64,000 nt of DNA from an uncultured Alphaproteobacteria bacterium. GTDB lineage: Bacteria; Pseudomonadota; Alphaproteobacteria; HIMB59. The stretch lies in the NCBI GenBank assembly GCA_902594145.1, contig CACJLA010000003.1:1-64000 (forward strand). Direction: 5' to 3'. The notes below the pieces were generated by a model. It was given only the letters and a program-made list of their open reading frames with translations. It was not told where the DNA came from and did not search any database. A program made the translations under genes and the position numbers. Positions 40,504 to 48,840 of the stretch are shown piece after piece (position 1 is the stretch's first letter; the number at the start of each line of letters is the position of its first letter).

Positions 40504-41483
40504 AATTTTGGAACATTCATGGTAATGCAGTGTAAATTACCACCACCATAATTAATATTTGCTGAATCTATCATTTCAATTTTTTTTTTATTAAATAATG
40601 ATTTAAAGATATCATAGACCTCCTCATCTTCTTTAACATTAAATTTTGGAATGAATATTGTGTTTTTTGTAGAATAGAAATTTATATATGATGCAACTAG
40701 TTTTTTATTATGTACAATTTTTTTTGAAGGTAGTGGTATCTCAATAATTTTTAAATTATTTAATGTCGATGATAGCTTACTATTTAAAATTAAATTAGCT
40801 TCAGATAGAGATTTATAATCAAATGTCGTTTGATCATTACTTTTTGCAATAAGATATCTCTGGTCGCCAATTGGACAAAAAATATTATCTATATGACCAT
40901 CAGTGTCATCACCCTCCAACCCCGTTGGAAGCCAAATTATCGAGTTCAAATCAAATAATGTTGTAAGTTTTTCCTCAATAATATTTTTTTTAGGGTTAGA
41001 CCTATTTGGATTCAAAAGTACGCTTTCAGTTGTAAATAAATTACCATTTTCATCACAAGTTATTGCACCACCTTCTAAAGTTAAATCAATTTTTTTAATT
41101 GGGAGCTTTAATTGACTTGAAATAAATTCTGATAACTTATTATCATTTTCATAATTAGGGTATTTACCGTATCCATTAAAATTAAAAGAATAACTCTCTA
41201 ATCTTCCATTATTTTTATAAAAAATTGGTGCAATATCTCTCATCCAGGAGTCATCTAAGTTGGTTTGAGTAATATTAATTTTTGAATTTGATAAAAGTTG
41301 TAAGCATTCCTTGAAGTCAGATGAATTACAATAAATTTCAACTTGTTCATCATCTGAAATTTGATTTGCAAAATTAGCTATTTCTAACCTAGCATCTTCA
41401 ATCACAGACCCGTATAAATCTTTATTACATGGCCAAGCAATAAGGCACTTCTCATGTTCCTTCCACTCAGGAATTAATTTCAT
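40500..41483 (-). CDS. aguA: Agmatine deiminase
   Basis: Converts agmatine to N-carbamoylputrescine and ammonia. 327 aa, slightly compact for the family (about 340-370). Typical elements: an N-terminal PEWKEHEKCLIAWP, DSWMRDIAP, LEGGAITCDENG, GLEGDDTDGHIDN, and the catalytic Cys in GGGNLHCIT near the C-terminus. It is the first gene of the six-gene agu-pot run and overlaps aguB by 4 nt. A TTGTA-N6-TACAA inverted repeat is immediately upstream. Confidence 0.94.
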   Translation of the reverse strand: MKLIPEWKEHEKCLIAWPCNKDLYGSVIEDARLEIANFANQISDDEQVEIYCNSSDFKECLQLLSNSKINITQTNLDDSWMRDIAPIFYKNNGRLESYSFNFNGYGKYPNYENDNKLSEFISSQLKLPIKKIDLTLEGGAITCDENGNLFTTESVLLNPNRSNPKKNIIEEKLTTLFDLNSIIWLPTGLEGDDTDGHIDNIFCPIGDQRYLIAKSNDQTTFDYKSLSEANLILNSKLSSTLNNLKIIEIPLPSKKIVHNKKLVASYINFYSTKNTIFIPKFNVKEDEEVYDIFKSLFNKKKIEMIDSANINYGGGNLHCITMNVPKL

Positions 41484-41484
41484 C

Positions 41485-41500
41485 TTGTAATTTTATACAA
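41485..41500. promoter_or_regulatory. Inverted repeat between aguA and the saccharopine dehydrogenase gene
   Basis: TTGTA-ATTTTA-TACAA sits 2 nt from the aguA ATG in the 48-nt divergent gap. On the minus strand it includes TATAAA, which could be a -10 element. It could be an operator shared by both genes, but in DNA this AT-rich a 5-bp arm can occur by chance. Confidence 0.3.
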
Positions 41501-41531
41501 ATTTAACCAGAATTATTCTAAATTTTTAAAA

Positions 41532-42644
41532 ATGATCTTTGATAAAATTCATTGGCTTGGTATAGGCTTATCTTCTCCACCAGGGGTATTATATCTTCAT
41601 GAAAAAGGACATGATCTAGAGGTATGGAATCGATCTGTTGATAAAGCCAGTAAACTTTTAAAAAATAGATTAACAATTAATCATCTTAACTTTGATGATT
41701 TAAAAAAAAATTTGAAAGCTAACGACATTATAGTTTCAATGTTACCAGCTAACATGCACTATGATATCGCTAAACTTGCTATTTATAAGAAATGTCATTT
41801 AATCACATCTAGTTACTTTGATAACAAGTATTCTGAATTAGAGACTCAATTCATAAAAAATAATTGCCTTTTTTTAAACGAAACTGGATTAGACCCAGGG
41901 ATAGATCATCTTCTATCACACAAACTATTTCATCAATTTAAAAAAAGTATCTCACCTTCATTAGTTGATGAAATATCAATATTAAGTATGTGTGGTGGGT
42001 TCCCTCATATTCCTAATAAATTTAGGTATAAGTTCAGTTGGTCCCCACTAGGTGTTTTAAGAGCATTGAATACGCCTTGTAAATTTATAAAAAACTATAA
42101 AGAAGAGACATCAGATAAAGCATTTAGACAAATATCTAAAATGAATTTTAATGGAGAGGAATTTGAAATTTACCCAAATAGGGACTCTACCCCCTATTTA
42201 AAGGAGTATTTATCAAAAGAGTATATTGATAAAGTTAAAAACTTTCAAAGAGGCACTATTAGATTAAAAGGATGGTCTAAAGAATGGAATAAAATTTTTT
42301 TGAAGTTAGATGAAAACTCCAATTTAGAAAAAATATCCACAGAGCTGTGGGACAAAAATAAATATCAAGCTAATGAAAAAGATAGAATTCTTCTATTTGT
42401 TAGATTTTTTGCAAAGTATCAAAATAAAATTGTTTATGATAAAACACTTTATATTGATGAGTCGAGAGATATAAAAAACTCTGCTATGTCTCAATGTGTC
42501 TCTTTAACAATGGTGTCTGTAATAGAGTGTTTAATCAAAAATAATACAAATCCAGGTATTAGTAGAATATTTAATGAAATTAACAGGGTTGATTTTATTT
42601 TAGATAAACTAAATAACTTTGGTATTAAAATAAAAGAAACATGA
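41532..42644 (+). CDS. Saccharopine dehydrogenase, LYS9-like (glutamate-forming)
   Basis: A 370-aa oxidoreductase with an N-terminal Rossmann fold of the Sacchrp_dh_NADP type (WLGIGLSSPPGVLYL near 9-23, VSMLPANMH near 69-77, NETGLDPGIDHLL near 116-128) and the matching C-terminal domain. Such enzymes oxidise saccharopine to glutamate and aminoadipate semialdehyde; carboxynorspermidine dehydrogenase is a relative. The next gene is the lysine-side partner, overlapping by 4 nt, which favours lysine breakdown. The first glycine motif is GIGLSS rather than GxGxxG. It is divergent from aguA. Confidence 0.82.
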   Translation: MIFDKIHWLGIGLSSPPGVLYLHEKGHDLEVWNRSVDKASKLLKNRLTINHLNFDDLKKNLKANDIIVSMLPANMHYDIAKLAIYKKCHLITSSYFDNKYSELETQFIKNNCLFLNETGLDPGIDHLLSHKLFHQFKKSISPSLVDEISILSMCGGFPHIPNKFRYKFSWSPLGVLRALNTPCKFIKNYKEETSDKAFRQISKMNFNGEEFEIYPNRDSTPYLKEYLSKEYIDKVKNFQRGTIRLKGWSKEWNKIFLKLDENSNLEKISTELWDKNKYQANEKDRILLFVRFFAKYQNKIVYDKTLYIDESRDIKNSAMSQCVSLTMVSVIECLIKNNTNPGISRIFNEINRVDFILDKLNNFGIKIKET

Positions 42645-43744
42645 ATATTTGTATACTTAAAGAGTCGAGGAAGAATGAATTTAGAGTACCCTTAGTACCT
42701 AAAGATATTGAGGAACTCATTAAGAATAATTCTAAATTAAAATTCTTTATAGAACCCTCTAATCAAAGGGTAATAAAAGATAGACAATATTTTTCTGTTG
42801 GTTGTAAAAAATATAATTCACAAAAGATTGATTTATTTTTATCAATCAAAGAGATTAATTTATCTACAATAAAAAAAAATCAAAATTACATGATGTTTTC
42901 TCACACAATTAAAGGTCAAAAACGTAATATGCCATTGCTAAAGAAAATACTCAAAAATAATTGCTCACTAATAGACTATGAGCTTTTAAGAAATACTCAT
43001 GGTTTAAGAAGTATAGGCTTTGGTTGGCATGCTGGAATTATAGGTGCCTATCTTACCCTAAGTAAATTTTTGAAAATAAAAAAAAATAAAAAAGTAATCT
43101 TTACGATAAGAGAAATAATTAGCTCTTTTAAAAATAAAGATTTTGGTAATATTAGAATTCTCATCACTGGTAATGGGTTAGTATCAAAAGGGGCTCAGTT
43201 TTTCCTTAATAGGATTGGAATAAAAAGAAATAAAAAAACTAATCAATCCTATTTTAATGTCATAGAACCAAAAGATTACTATCAAAGAATTGATAGAAAA
43301 TTTTCTGATAAAGATCTCATTCTTAGCAAAGGTTCTTATAGGTCGAATTTTAAGCAGTATATTGGAAAATACGATATTTTAATTTCTTGCCATTATTGGG
43401 ATGAGAAATTTCCAAAACTATTCACAATTAAAGATATAGACAATGGTTTTTTCGAAATCATAGGAGATATAACATGTGATATCAATGGATCTATTCCAAC
43501 GACAATAAAAACAACCTCTTTAAAATTTCCTTACTATAAATACAAGGGAATAGATGTTATGGCAGTAGACAACCTACCTAGCGCTTTACCATTAGAGGCC
43601 TCTACTTATTTTAGTAATAAGTTAAAAAAACAATTACCAAAAATTTTAAATTCGATAAATAACGATAGTGTAGAGAGTTACTTTATATCTAAGAAAGGAT
43701 TTTTAAATTATCGTTATTTGAATTTAATTGACTACCTAATTTAA
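42641..43744 (+). CDS. Saccharopine dehydrogenase, LYS1-like (lysine-side)
   Basis: A 367-aa protein with an AlaDH/PNT-like N-terminal fold: KESRKNEFRVPLVPKDI at 7-23 contains the substrate-binding Arg and Lys region, and SIGFGWHAGIIGAY lies near 125. Family members interconvert lysine plus 2-oxoglutarate and saccharopine. With the preceding gene it would act as a split form of the LKR/SDH enzyme of lysine catabolism; the lysine-forming direction is less likely in a bacterium with a DAP pathway. It overlaps its partner by 4 nt and convergent lysE-family gene by 9 nt. Confidence 0.82.
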   Translation: MNICILKESRKNEFRVPLVPKDIEELIKNNSKLKFFIEPSNQRVIKDRQYFSVGCKKYNSQKIDLFLSIKEINLSTIKKNQNYMMFSHTIKGQKRNMPLLKKILKNNCSLIDYELLRNTHGLRSIGFGWHAGIIGAYLTLSKFLKIKKNKKVIFTIREIISSFKNKDFGNIRILITGNGLVSKGAQFFLNRIGIKRNKKTNQSYFNVIEPKDYYQRIDRKFSDKDLILSKGSYRSNFKQYIGKYDILISCHYWDEKFPKLFTIKDIDNGFFEIIGDITCDINGSIPTTIKTTSLKFPYYKYKGIDVMAVDNLPSALPLEASTYFSNKLKKQLPKILNSINNDSVESYFISKKGFLNYRYLNLIDYLI

Positions 43745-44335
43745 AATTAAATAAACTCCAGTTGAAATAAGTAATATAGCAAAAAAGTATTCAAATATTT
43801 TTTTTAACAAAGTATTTGATATAAGATTTTTAATTAAACTTCCAAATAAAGCCCATAAACTGATACAAGGAAAACTTACAAAAGAAGACATTAAACCTGT
43901 AAATATAACTGCAACCCATAACTCTTCCTCTAGTGGCATAAAGCCAGATGCAACAGTTATAGCTATCGTCCATGCTTTTGGATTAATCCACTGAAATAAA
44001 GCTGCTTCATATATTTTTAAAGGTCTTCCTTTTTCTTTTTTATAATCCTTAATTGAACCAATCATTTTATAAGCTAAATAAATGAGGTAAAAAAAACACA
44101 TCCATTTTAAAACAATTTGAAACTGAGGGTTTTGAATTAAAATAAAACCTAATCCTGTACAAATTAAAGAAACTTGCAATGCATGACCGAGAGATATGCC
44201 AGATATGTGCGGTAGAGATCTTTTAAAACCAAATTTTAGACCTGAAATTGTAAGCATGGCGTTATTCGGCCCAGGGGTTATAAACATAACAGTATAATAA
44301 GATGCAAGTGCAATGATTAATGCTGCGTCGATCAA
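43736..44335 (-). CDS. LysE/RhtB family amino acid exporter
   Basis: A 199-aa inner-membrane protein with about six hydrophobic helices and the family signature FITPGPNNAML near residues 18-28, followed by GLKFGFKRSLPH. LysE/RhtB proteins export lysine, arginine, threonine, homoserine or related metabolites. Next to saccharopine enzymes a lysine-related substrate is a reasonable guess but unproven. It starts 4 nt after the gpmA stop, so the two may be cotranscribed, and its 3' end overlaps the convergent LYS1-like gene. Confidence 0.88.
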   Translation of the reverse strand: MIDAALIIALASYYTVMFITPGPNNAMLTISGLKFGFKRSLPHISGISLGHALQVSLICTGLGFILIQNPQFQIVLKWMCFFYLIYLAYKMIGSIKDYKKEKGRPLKIYEAALFQWINPKAWTIAITVASGFMPLEEELWVAVIFTGLMSSFVSFPCISLWALFGSLIKNLISNTLLKKIFEYFFAILLISTGVYLILN

Positions 44336-44339
44336 AAAA

Positions 44340-44963
44340 TTAATTTTTTATTGTAAATTTATTATTTTCCAAAATAACATGTATTGGCACTCCTGTTAGA
44401 AGCTCAACAGAATTAATATTGCTGGAGTTATAAATATTCATTACAATTAGTAAGGCCCTTAAAGAATTTCCATGTGCTGCTATCAATATATTATTGTTAT
44501 CAGCGCTCTGGATGGCAGGGTTGATTGATACTTCAAAATATATTTTTACTCTTCTGACTACGTCCTCCAAACTCTCACCATTAGGAGGTTGATCTGAATA
44601 ACCTCTTCTCCACTTGTGAACTTGCTCTTCTCCGAATTTGTCAGCCGTTTCTTTTTTATTTAGTCCGGTAAGATCACCATAATCTCTCTCATTTAAGTTA
44701 ATATCTGTTATTATTTTTCCCTCTCCGTATAAATGATCCCATTGATCAAGATTTTTGAGAATTATTTTAGCTGTTTCTTGAGCTCTTTTTAACTCACTAG
44801 TGAATACAATATCGAATTTAATATTTAAATTTTTGAAATTTTGTCCGGCTTTGTTAGCTTCGTCTATACCTTGTTCAGATAATTCAATATTTTTGAAGCC
44901 AGTAAAAAGATTTAATTTATTCCACTCACTTTGCCCATGTCGAATTAATAAAATATTTTTCAT
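44340..44963 (-). CDS. gpmA: 2,3-bisphosphoglycerate-dependent phosphoglycerate mutase
   Basis: Interconverts 3- and 2-phosphoglycerate in glycolysis/gluconeogenesis. The phosphohistidine motif LIRHGQSEWN is at 6-15, LNERDYGDLTGLNK in the middle and the second catalytic His in AAHGNSLRA near residue 168. At 207 aa it is the short alphaproteobacterial type (E. coli GpmA is 250). Only 28 nt separate it from divergent fumC. Confidence 0.94.
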   Translation of the reverse strand: MKNILLIRHGQSEWNKLNLFTGFKNIELSEQGIDEANKAGQNFKNLNIKFDIVFTSELKRAQETAKIILKNLDQWDHLYGEGKIITDINLNERDYGDLTGLNKKETADKFGEEQVHKWRRGYSDQPPNGESLEDVVRRVKIYFEVSINPAIQSADNNNILIAAHGNSLRALLIVMNIYNSSNINSVELLTGVPIHVILENNKFTIKN

Positions 44964-44991
44964 TTAATTTGATATATATTATTAATCATAT

Positions 44992-46380
44992 ATGGTCAAA
45001 TTTCGTATTGAAAAAGATAGCTTAGGGGAAATCAAAGTTGATAGCTCAAAACTATGGGGTGCTCAAACACAAAGGTCAATAGAAAACTTTCAAATAGGTA
45101 TTGGTAAATTTCATTTTCAAAATATTTTTATAGAAGCCCTAGCTTTACAAAAAAAATCATGTGCTTTAGCAAATTCAGAATTTAAATTATTATCAAAAAA
45201 TCATTCAAAAATTGTTGGAAAAGTTTGTGATTTAATTATTTCAGGAAAATTAAATGATCATTTTCCTCTTGTTGTATGGCAAACTGGATCAGGAACCCAA
45301 ATCAATATGAATCTGAATGAAGTTATTGCTAATAAAAGCAACCAATTATTAGGAAAAAAATTACCAACTAATAGTCCTCTTCACCCAAATGATGATATAA
45401 ATAAATCACAATCTTCAAATGATAGTATTCCTACTGCAATGCATATTGCTACAGTATTATCAATTCACAGAAACCTATTTCCAGAAATAGTATCTTTTAA
45501 AAAATCTTTAAAAAAGAAAATTTCTGAATTCAAAGGAATTATAAAAATTGGTAGAACACATACTCAAGATGCAACACCAATAAAAATTTCAAATGAATTT
45601 TTAGCCTTCTATGATCAAATTTCTTATGCTGAGAGTGTTATTAAGAAAAGTTTAAATAAGCTTTATGAGCTAGCTCAAGGGGGTACGGCTGTAGGCTCGG
45701 GTATAAATGCACCTAGTGGTTTTTCCAAGAAATTTATTAAATACTTAAAACAAGCAACAAAGCTTCCATTTAAATCTGCTCCTAATAAGTATGAGTCTCT
45801 TGCTTCTCATGATGTATTTATTGAAGTTATGTCAGGTGTTGAAATTTTAACTAGTGCGTTATTTAAAATGGCAAATGATATCAGAGTATTAGCATCTGGG
45901 CCAAGAAGTGGGATTTCTGAAATAATCCTGCCAGCCAATGAACCTGGCTCATCTATTATGCCTGGAAAAATTAACCCTACTCAATGTGAAGCTTTATCAA
46001 TGGTATGCGCATATGTAATTGGTCTTCGAAACTCCGTAGCATTTGCATGTACACAAGGTCATTTTCAATTAAATGTATATAATCCATTAATTATTAACAA
46101 TACTCTAGATGCTCTTCAATTAATCAGTGAAGCAATGGCCTCTTTTAATAAAAATTGTTTAAAAGGATTAAAAGTTAATAAAAAAAGAATAAATGAACTA
46201 TTAAATCGCTCTTTAATGTTAGTGACTCCCTTAACCAAAGTTATTGGTTATGATCTTGCATCTAAAGTAGCTCTGAATGCTTACAATAAAAATATTTCGT
46301 TAATACAATCCTGTTTAGAATTAACTGATTTAACTGAAAAAGATTTTAAAAAATATACCGATCCTAAGAAAATGGTTTAG
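44992..46380 (+). CDS. fumC: Fumarate hydratase, class II
   Basis: Interconverts fumarate and malate in the TCA cycle. 462 aa, the normal length, without a metal cluster. The signature GSSIMPGKINPTQCE near 315-330 holds the catalytic Ser, and GRTHTQDATP near 183-192 supplies the base His. The N-terminal EKDSLGEIKVD and LWGAQTQRS are typical. It is divergent from gpmA, and its stop overlaps convergent lpxC by 4 nt. Confidence 0.97.
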   Translation: MVKFRIEKDSLGEIKVDSSKLWGAQTQRSIENFQIGIGKFHFQNIFIEALALQKKSCALANSEFKLLSKNHSKIVGKVCDLIISGKLNDHFPLVVWQTGSGTQINMNLNEVIANKSNQLLGKKLPTNSPLHPNDDINKSQSSNDSIPTAMHIATVLSIHRNLFPEIVSFKKSLKKKISEFKGIIKIGRTHTQDATPIKISNEFLAFYDQISYAESVIKKSLNKLYELAQGGTAVGSGINAPSGFSKKFIKYLKQATKLPFKSAPNKYESLASHDVFIEVMSGVEILTSALFKMANDIRVLASGPRSGISEIILPANEPGSSIMPGKINPTQCEALSMVCAYVIGLRNSVAFACTQGHFQLNVYNPLIINNTLDALQLISEAMASFNKNCLKGLKVNKKRINELLNRSLMLVTPLTKVIGYDLASKVALNAYNKNISLIQSCLELTDLTEKDFKKYTDPKKMV

Positions 46381-47234
46381 TTAATTTTATGAATCTTATA
46401 GTTTTCTTCTGATTTAAATAACTCTTTAAGTAAATTATTTGTAATAAAGTGTCCGGTTTTAAATCCTTTGTAAGTACCAACAATTGGATAGCCTGATAAG
46501 TAGAGATCTCCCACTACATCTAAAACTTTATGGCGCATTAACTCATCTTCATATCTTAATCCATCTTTATTTAATGGTTTCTTATCTTTAATAACAATAG
46601 CATTATCAAGTGAGCCGCCTTTAATTAAATTTTGTGACTTAAGATATTCAATTTCTTGAAAGAAACCAAAAGTCCTAGCTTTAGAAATAGACTCAATATA
46701 ATTACCATTTAAATTTCTAATTCTAATATCTTGATCTTCGTACTTTCCATCAAAACTAGATTCTAAATTTATATTTAAACCCTCATCGTTTGATGAATTA
46801 GGTAATAATTCGGCGTAACCATAGTCACATATAAATTTAACAGGCTTAATAATTTCTAAAATATTCTGTTCAGAATCTTGTTCTTTTAATCCTTTTTTTA
46901 AAATATTTTCAACATAGATAGTAGAGCTGCCATCAAGGATAGGTACTTCAATATTATCTATTAAAATTTCACAATTATTAATATGAAGACCAGCTAATGC
47001 GCTTAATAAGTGTTCAACAGTTTTAACCTCTGTTTTATTTGAAGCAATGTTGGTCGAAAATTTTGTGGATACTACGTTATCCCATTTTGCCGGTATAATA
47101 ACTGATTTATCAACTCTGTTAAAAAATATACCTGAATTTAATGGAGCAGGATTAAGTGTTATATTTGTATCAACACCAGTATGTAAGCCAATTCCACCTA
47201 ATATTATAGGATCTTTGAGAGTGATGCTTTTCAT
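46377..47234 (-). CDS. lpxC: UDP-3-O-acyl-N-acetylglucosamine deacetylase
   Basis: The committed step of lipid A synthesis, so the cell should have an LPS-type outer membrane. 285 aa. The zinc ligands are in EHLLSALAG (His near 74) and HKVLDVVGDLYLSG (His and Asp near 230-234); the catalytic His is in GHFITNN near 260. It is the last gene of the mur-fts run, 59 nt after ftsZ. Confidence 0.96.
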   Translation of the reverse strand: MKSITLKDPIILGGIGLHTGVDTNITLNPAPLNSGIFFNRVDKSVIIPAKWDNVVSTKFSTNIASNKTEVKTVEHLLSALAGLHINNCEILIDNIEVPILDGSSTIYVENILKKGLKEQDSEQNILEIIKPVKFICDYGYAELLPNSSNDEGLNINLESSFDGKYEDQDIRIRNLNGNYIESISKARTFGFFQEIEYLKSQNLIKGGSLDNAIVIKDKKPLNKDGLRYEDELMRHKVLDVVGDLYLSGYPIVGTYKGFKTGHFITNNLLKELFKSEENYKIHKIN

Positions 47235-47251
47235 CTACACAATACTAAGAA

Positions 47252-47268
47252 AATACTGGAAAAGTATT
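47252..47268 (-). terminator. Weak hairpin after ftsZ
   Basis: AATACT and AGTATT (6-bp stem, 5-nt loop) in the 59-nt ftsZ-lpxC gap, followed on the minus strand by TTCTT. It could reduce read-through into lpxC, but the stem is AT-rich and weak. Confidence 0.3.
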
Positions 47269-47293
47269 ACTTTATATTTGTAAAACTTTGTAT

Positions 47294-48820
47294 TTATTGA
47301 TTTGAGCCTTTTCGAAGATATGAAGGGGTATCTATATCCTCAATATTCTCATCATCGCTACTAAACTCAGAAATATCTGATACTTCTGAAATTTCATCAC
47401 CCTCTGGGCTTATTTTAGCATCATTGCTCTCTTCATCAAAAACATCACTAAATAAAAAAAGATTTGGATCTGTCTTTGTTTTTTTTGTTTTTTTCTTTTT
47501 TTCTGGGTTTTTTTCATTTAATTCAGATGTTTTTTTATCTGAATTCATAAGATTAGAGAGCATACTAAAAAAACCAGTTTTCTTTTTTTCTTCGAGACTT
47601 CCATAATTGACACTATTTTGTGTACTTTTTTCAATTATTTCCTCTTCATGTTCTGCATTTTGATTTGCCTTGTTAGTCAAATTAAATTCTTCATTTTCTG
47701 AAATATCTACCTCTTTTTCAACTATACTTGAAATATCTTCATCTGATTTAAAATCAGGGCTATTGTAAGTTTCACTATCATCAACTTTATTTTGAATAGA
47801 AGTAAAGCCTGAATTATTTTCAGAGTCAGGATAATATAGAATTTTTTTTCCTGTCGCTTCTATGCCTGTCGCAAAAATACTAATTTTTAATTTACTTTGA
47901 AGGTTTTCGTCAATCAAAGAACCAAAAATTATATTAGCGTCTGGGTTAACACTCTGTCTTATAACGTTGGCAGCATGATCTACTTCTAATAAAGTCATAT
48001 CACTTCCTCCAGAGATGTTGACAATAACTCCTTTAGCGGTATTCATATCTATATTTTCAATTAATGGATTGGTTAATGCTAGATTAGATGCTTCTACTGC
48101 TTTGTTATCTCCCTCTGCAACAGCAGTACCCATCATGGCGAATCCCATTTCTTTTATAACTGTTCTTACATCTGCGAAGTCTAAATTAATTAGTCCGGGT
48201 TGAGTAATTAAATCAGTTAATCCTTTAACTCCATCAAATAAAACATTATCTGCTTTTTTAAATGCTTCGGCAAAAGAAGTTTGTTCATTAGATACCTTAA
48301 ATAAATTTTGATTTGGTATAATCAATAATGTATCTACATTGTTTTTAACATCTTCAAGTCCCTGTAATGCTAGGTTCATTCTCTTAGTGCCTTCAAAGTT
48401 AAATGGAGTTGAAACTATTGCAACAGTTACAATTCCTAATTTTTTTGCAATACTTGCAATAACTGGTAGAGCACCCGTCCCTGTGCCTCCACCTAAACCT
48501 GCAGTTAAAAATAACATATTAGTATTTCTTAATTCCTCTGAAATTAAATCAATACTTTCTTCTGCTGCATCTTTTCCAATAATTGGATCTGCACCAGCGC
48601 CTAAACCTTTAGTTTTTTCTAAACCTAACTGGATACGATTATAACAAAGAGAGTTTTCAAGAGCTTGAGCATCAGTGTTAGCAACAATAAATTCAACGTT
48701 ATTTAAATTTGATTGAATCATGTTGTTTACAGCGTTGCCACCAGCTCCACCAATCCCCATTACTGTTAAAGATGGTATTAAATTTTTCTGATCAACAACT
48801 GGTTCTATATCTAGTGTCAT
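47294..48820 (-). CDS. ftsZ: Cell division GTPase FtsZ
   Basis: The tubulin homologue that forms the division ring. The GTPase core spans about 1-325 with GIGGAGGNA (22-30) and the tubulin signature GGGTGTG at 110-116. A long acidic and Lys-rich linker (about 325-490) follows, then the C-terminal conserved peptide IDTPSYLRK that binds FtsA. At 508 aa it is long for the family because of the linker, a common trait in alphaproteobacteria. It lies 20 nt after ftsA. Confidence 0.97.
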   Translation of the reverse strand: MTLDIEPVVDQKNLIPSLTVMGIGGAGGNAVNNMIQSNLNNVEFIVANTDAQALENSLCYNRIQLGLEKTKGLGAGADPIIGKDAAEESIDLISEELRNTNMLFLTAGLGGGTGTGALPVIASIAKKLGIVTVAIVSTPFNFEGTKRMNLALQGLEDVKNNVDTLLIIPNQNLFKVSNEQTSFAEAFKKADNVLFDGVKGLTDLITQPGLINLDFADVRTVIKEMGFAMMGTAVAEGDNKAVEASNLALTNPLIENIDMNTAKGVIVNISGGSDMTLLEVDHAANVIRQSVNPDANIIFGSLIDENLQSKLKISIFATGIEATGKKILYYPDSENNSGFTSIQNKVDDSETYNSPDFKSDEDISSIVEKEVDISENEEFNLTNKANQNAEHEEEIIEKSTQNSVNYGSLEEKKKTGFFSMLSNLMNSDKKTSELNEKNPEKKKKTKKTKTDPNLFLFSDVFDEESNDAKISPEGDEISEVSDISEFSSDDENIEDIDTPSYLRKGSNQ

Positions 48821-48840
48821 TTTTTTCCCCGCAAATCAAC

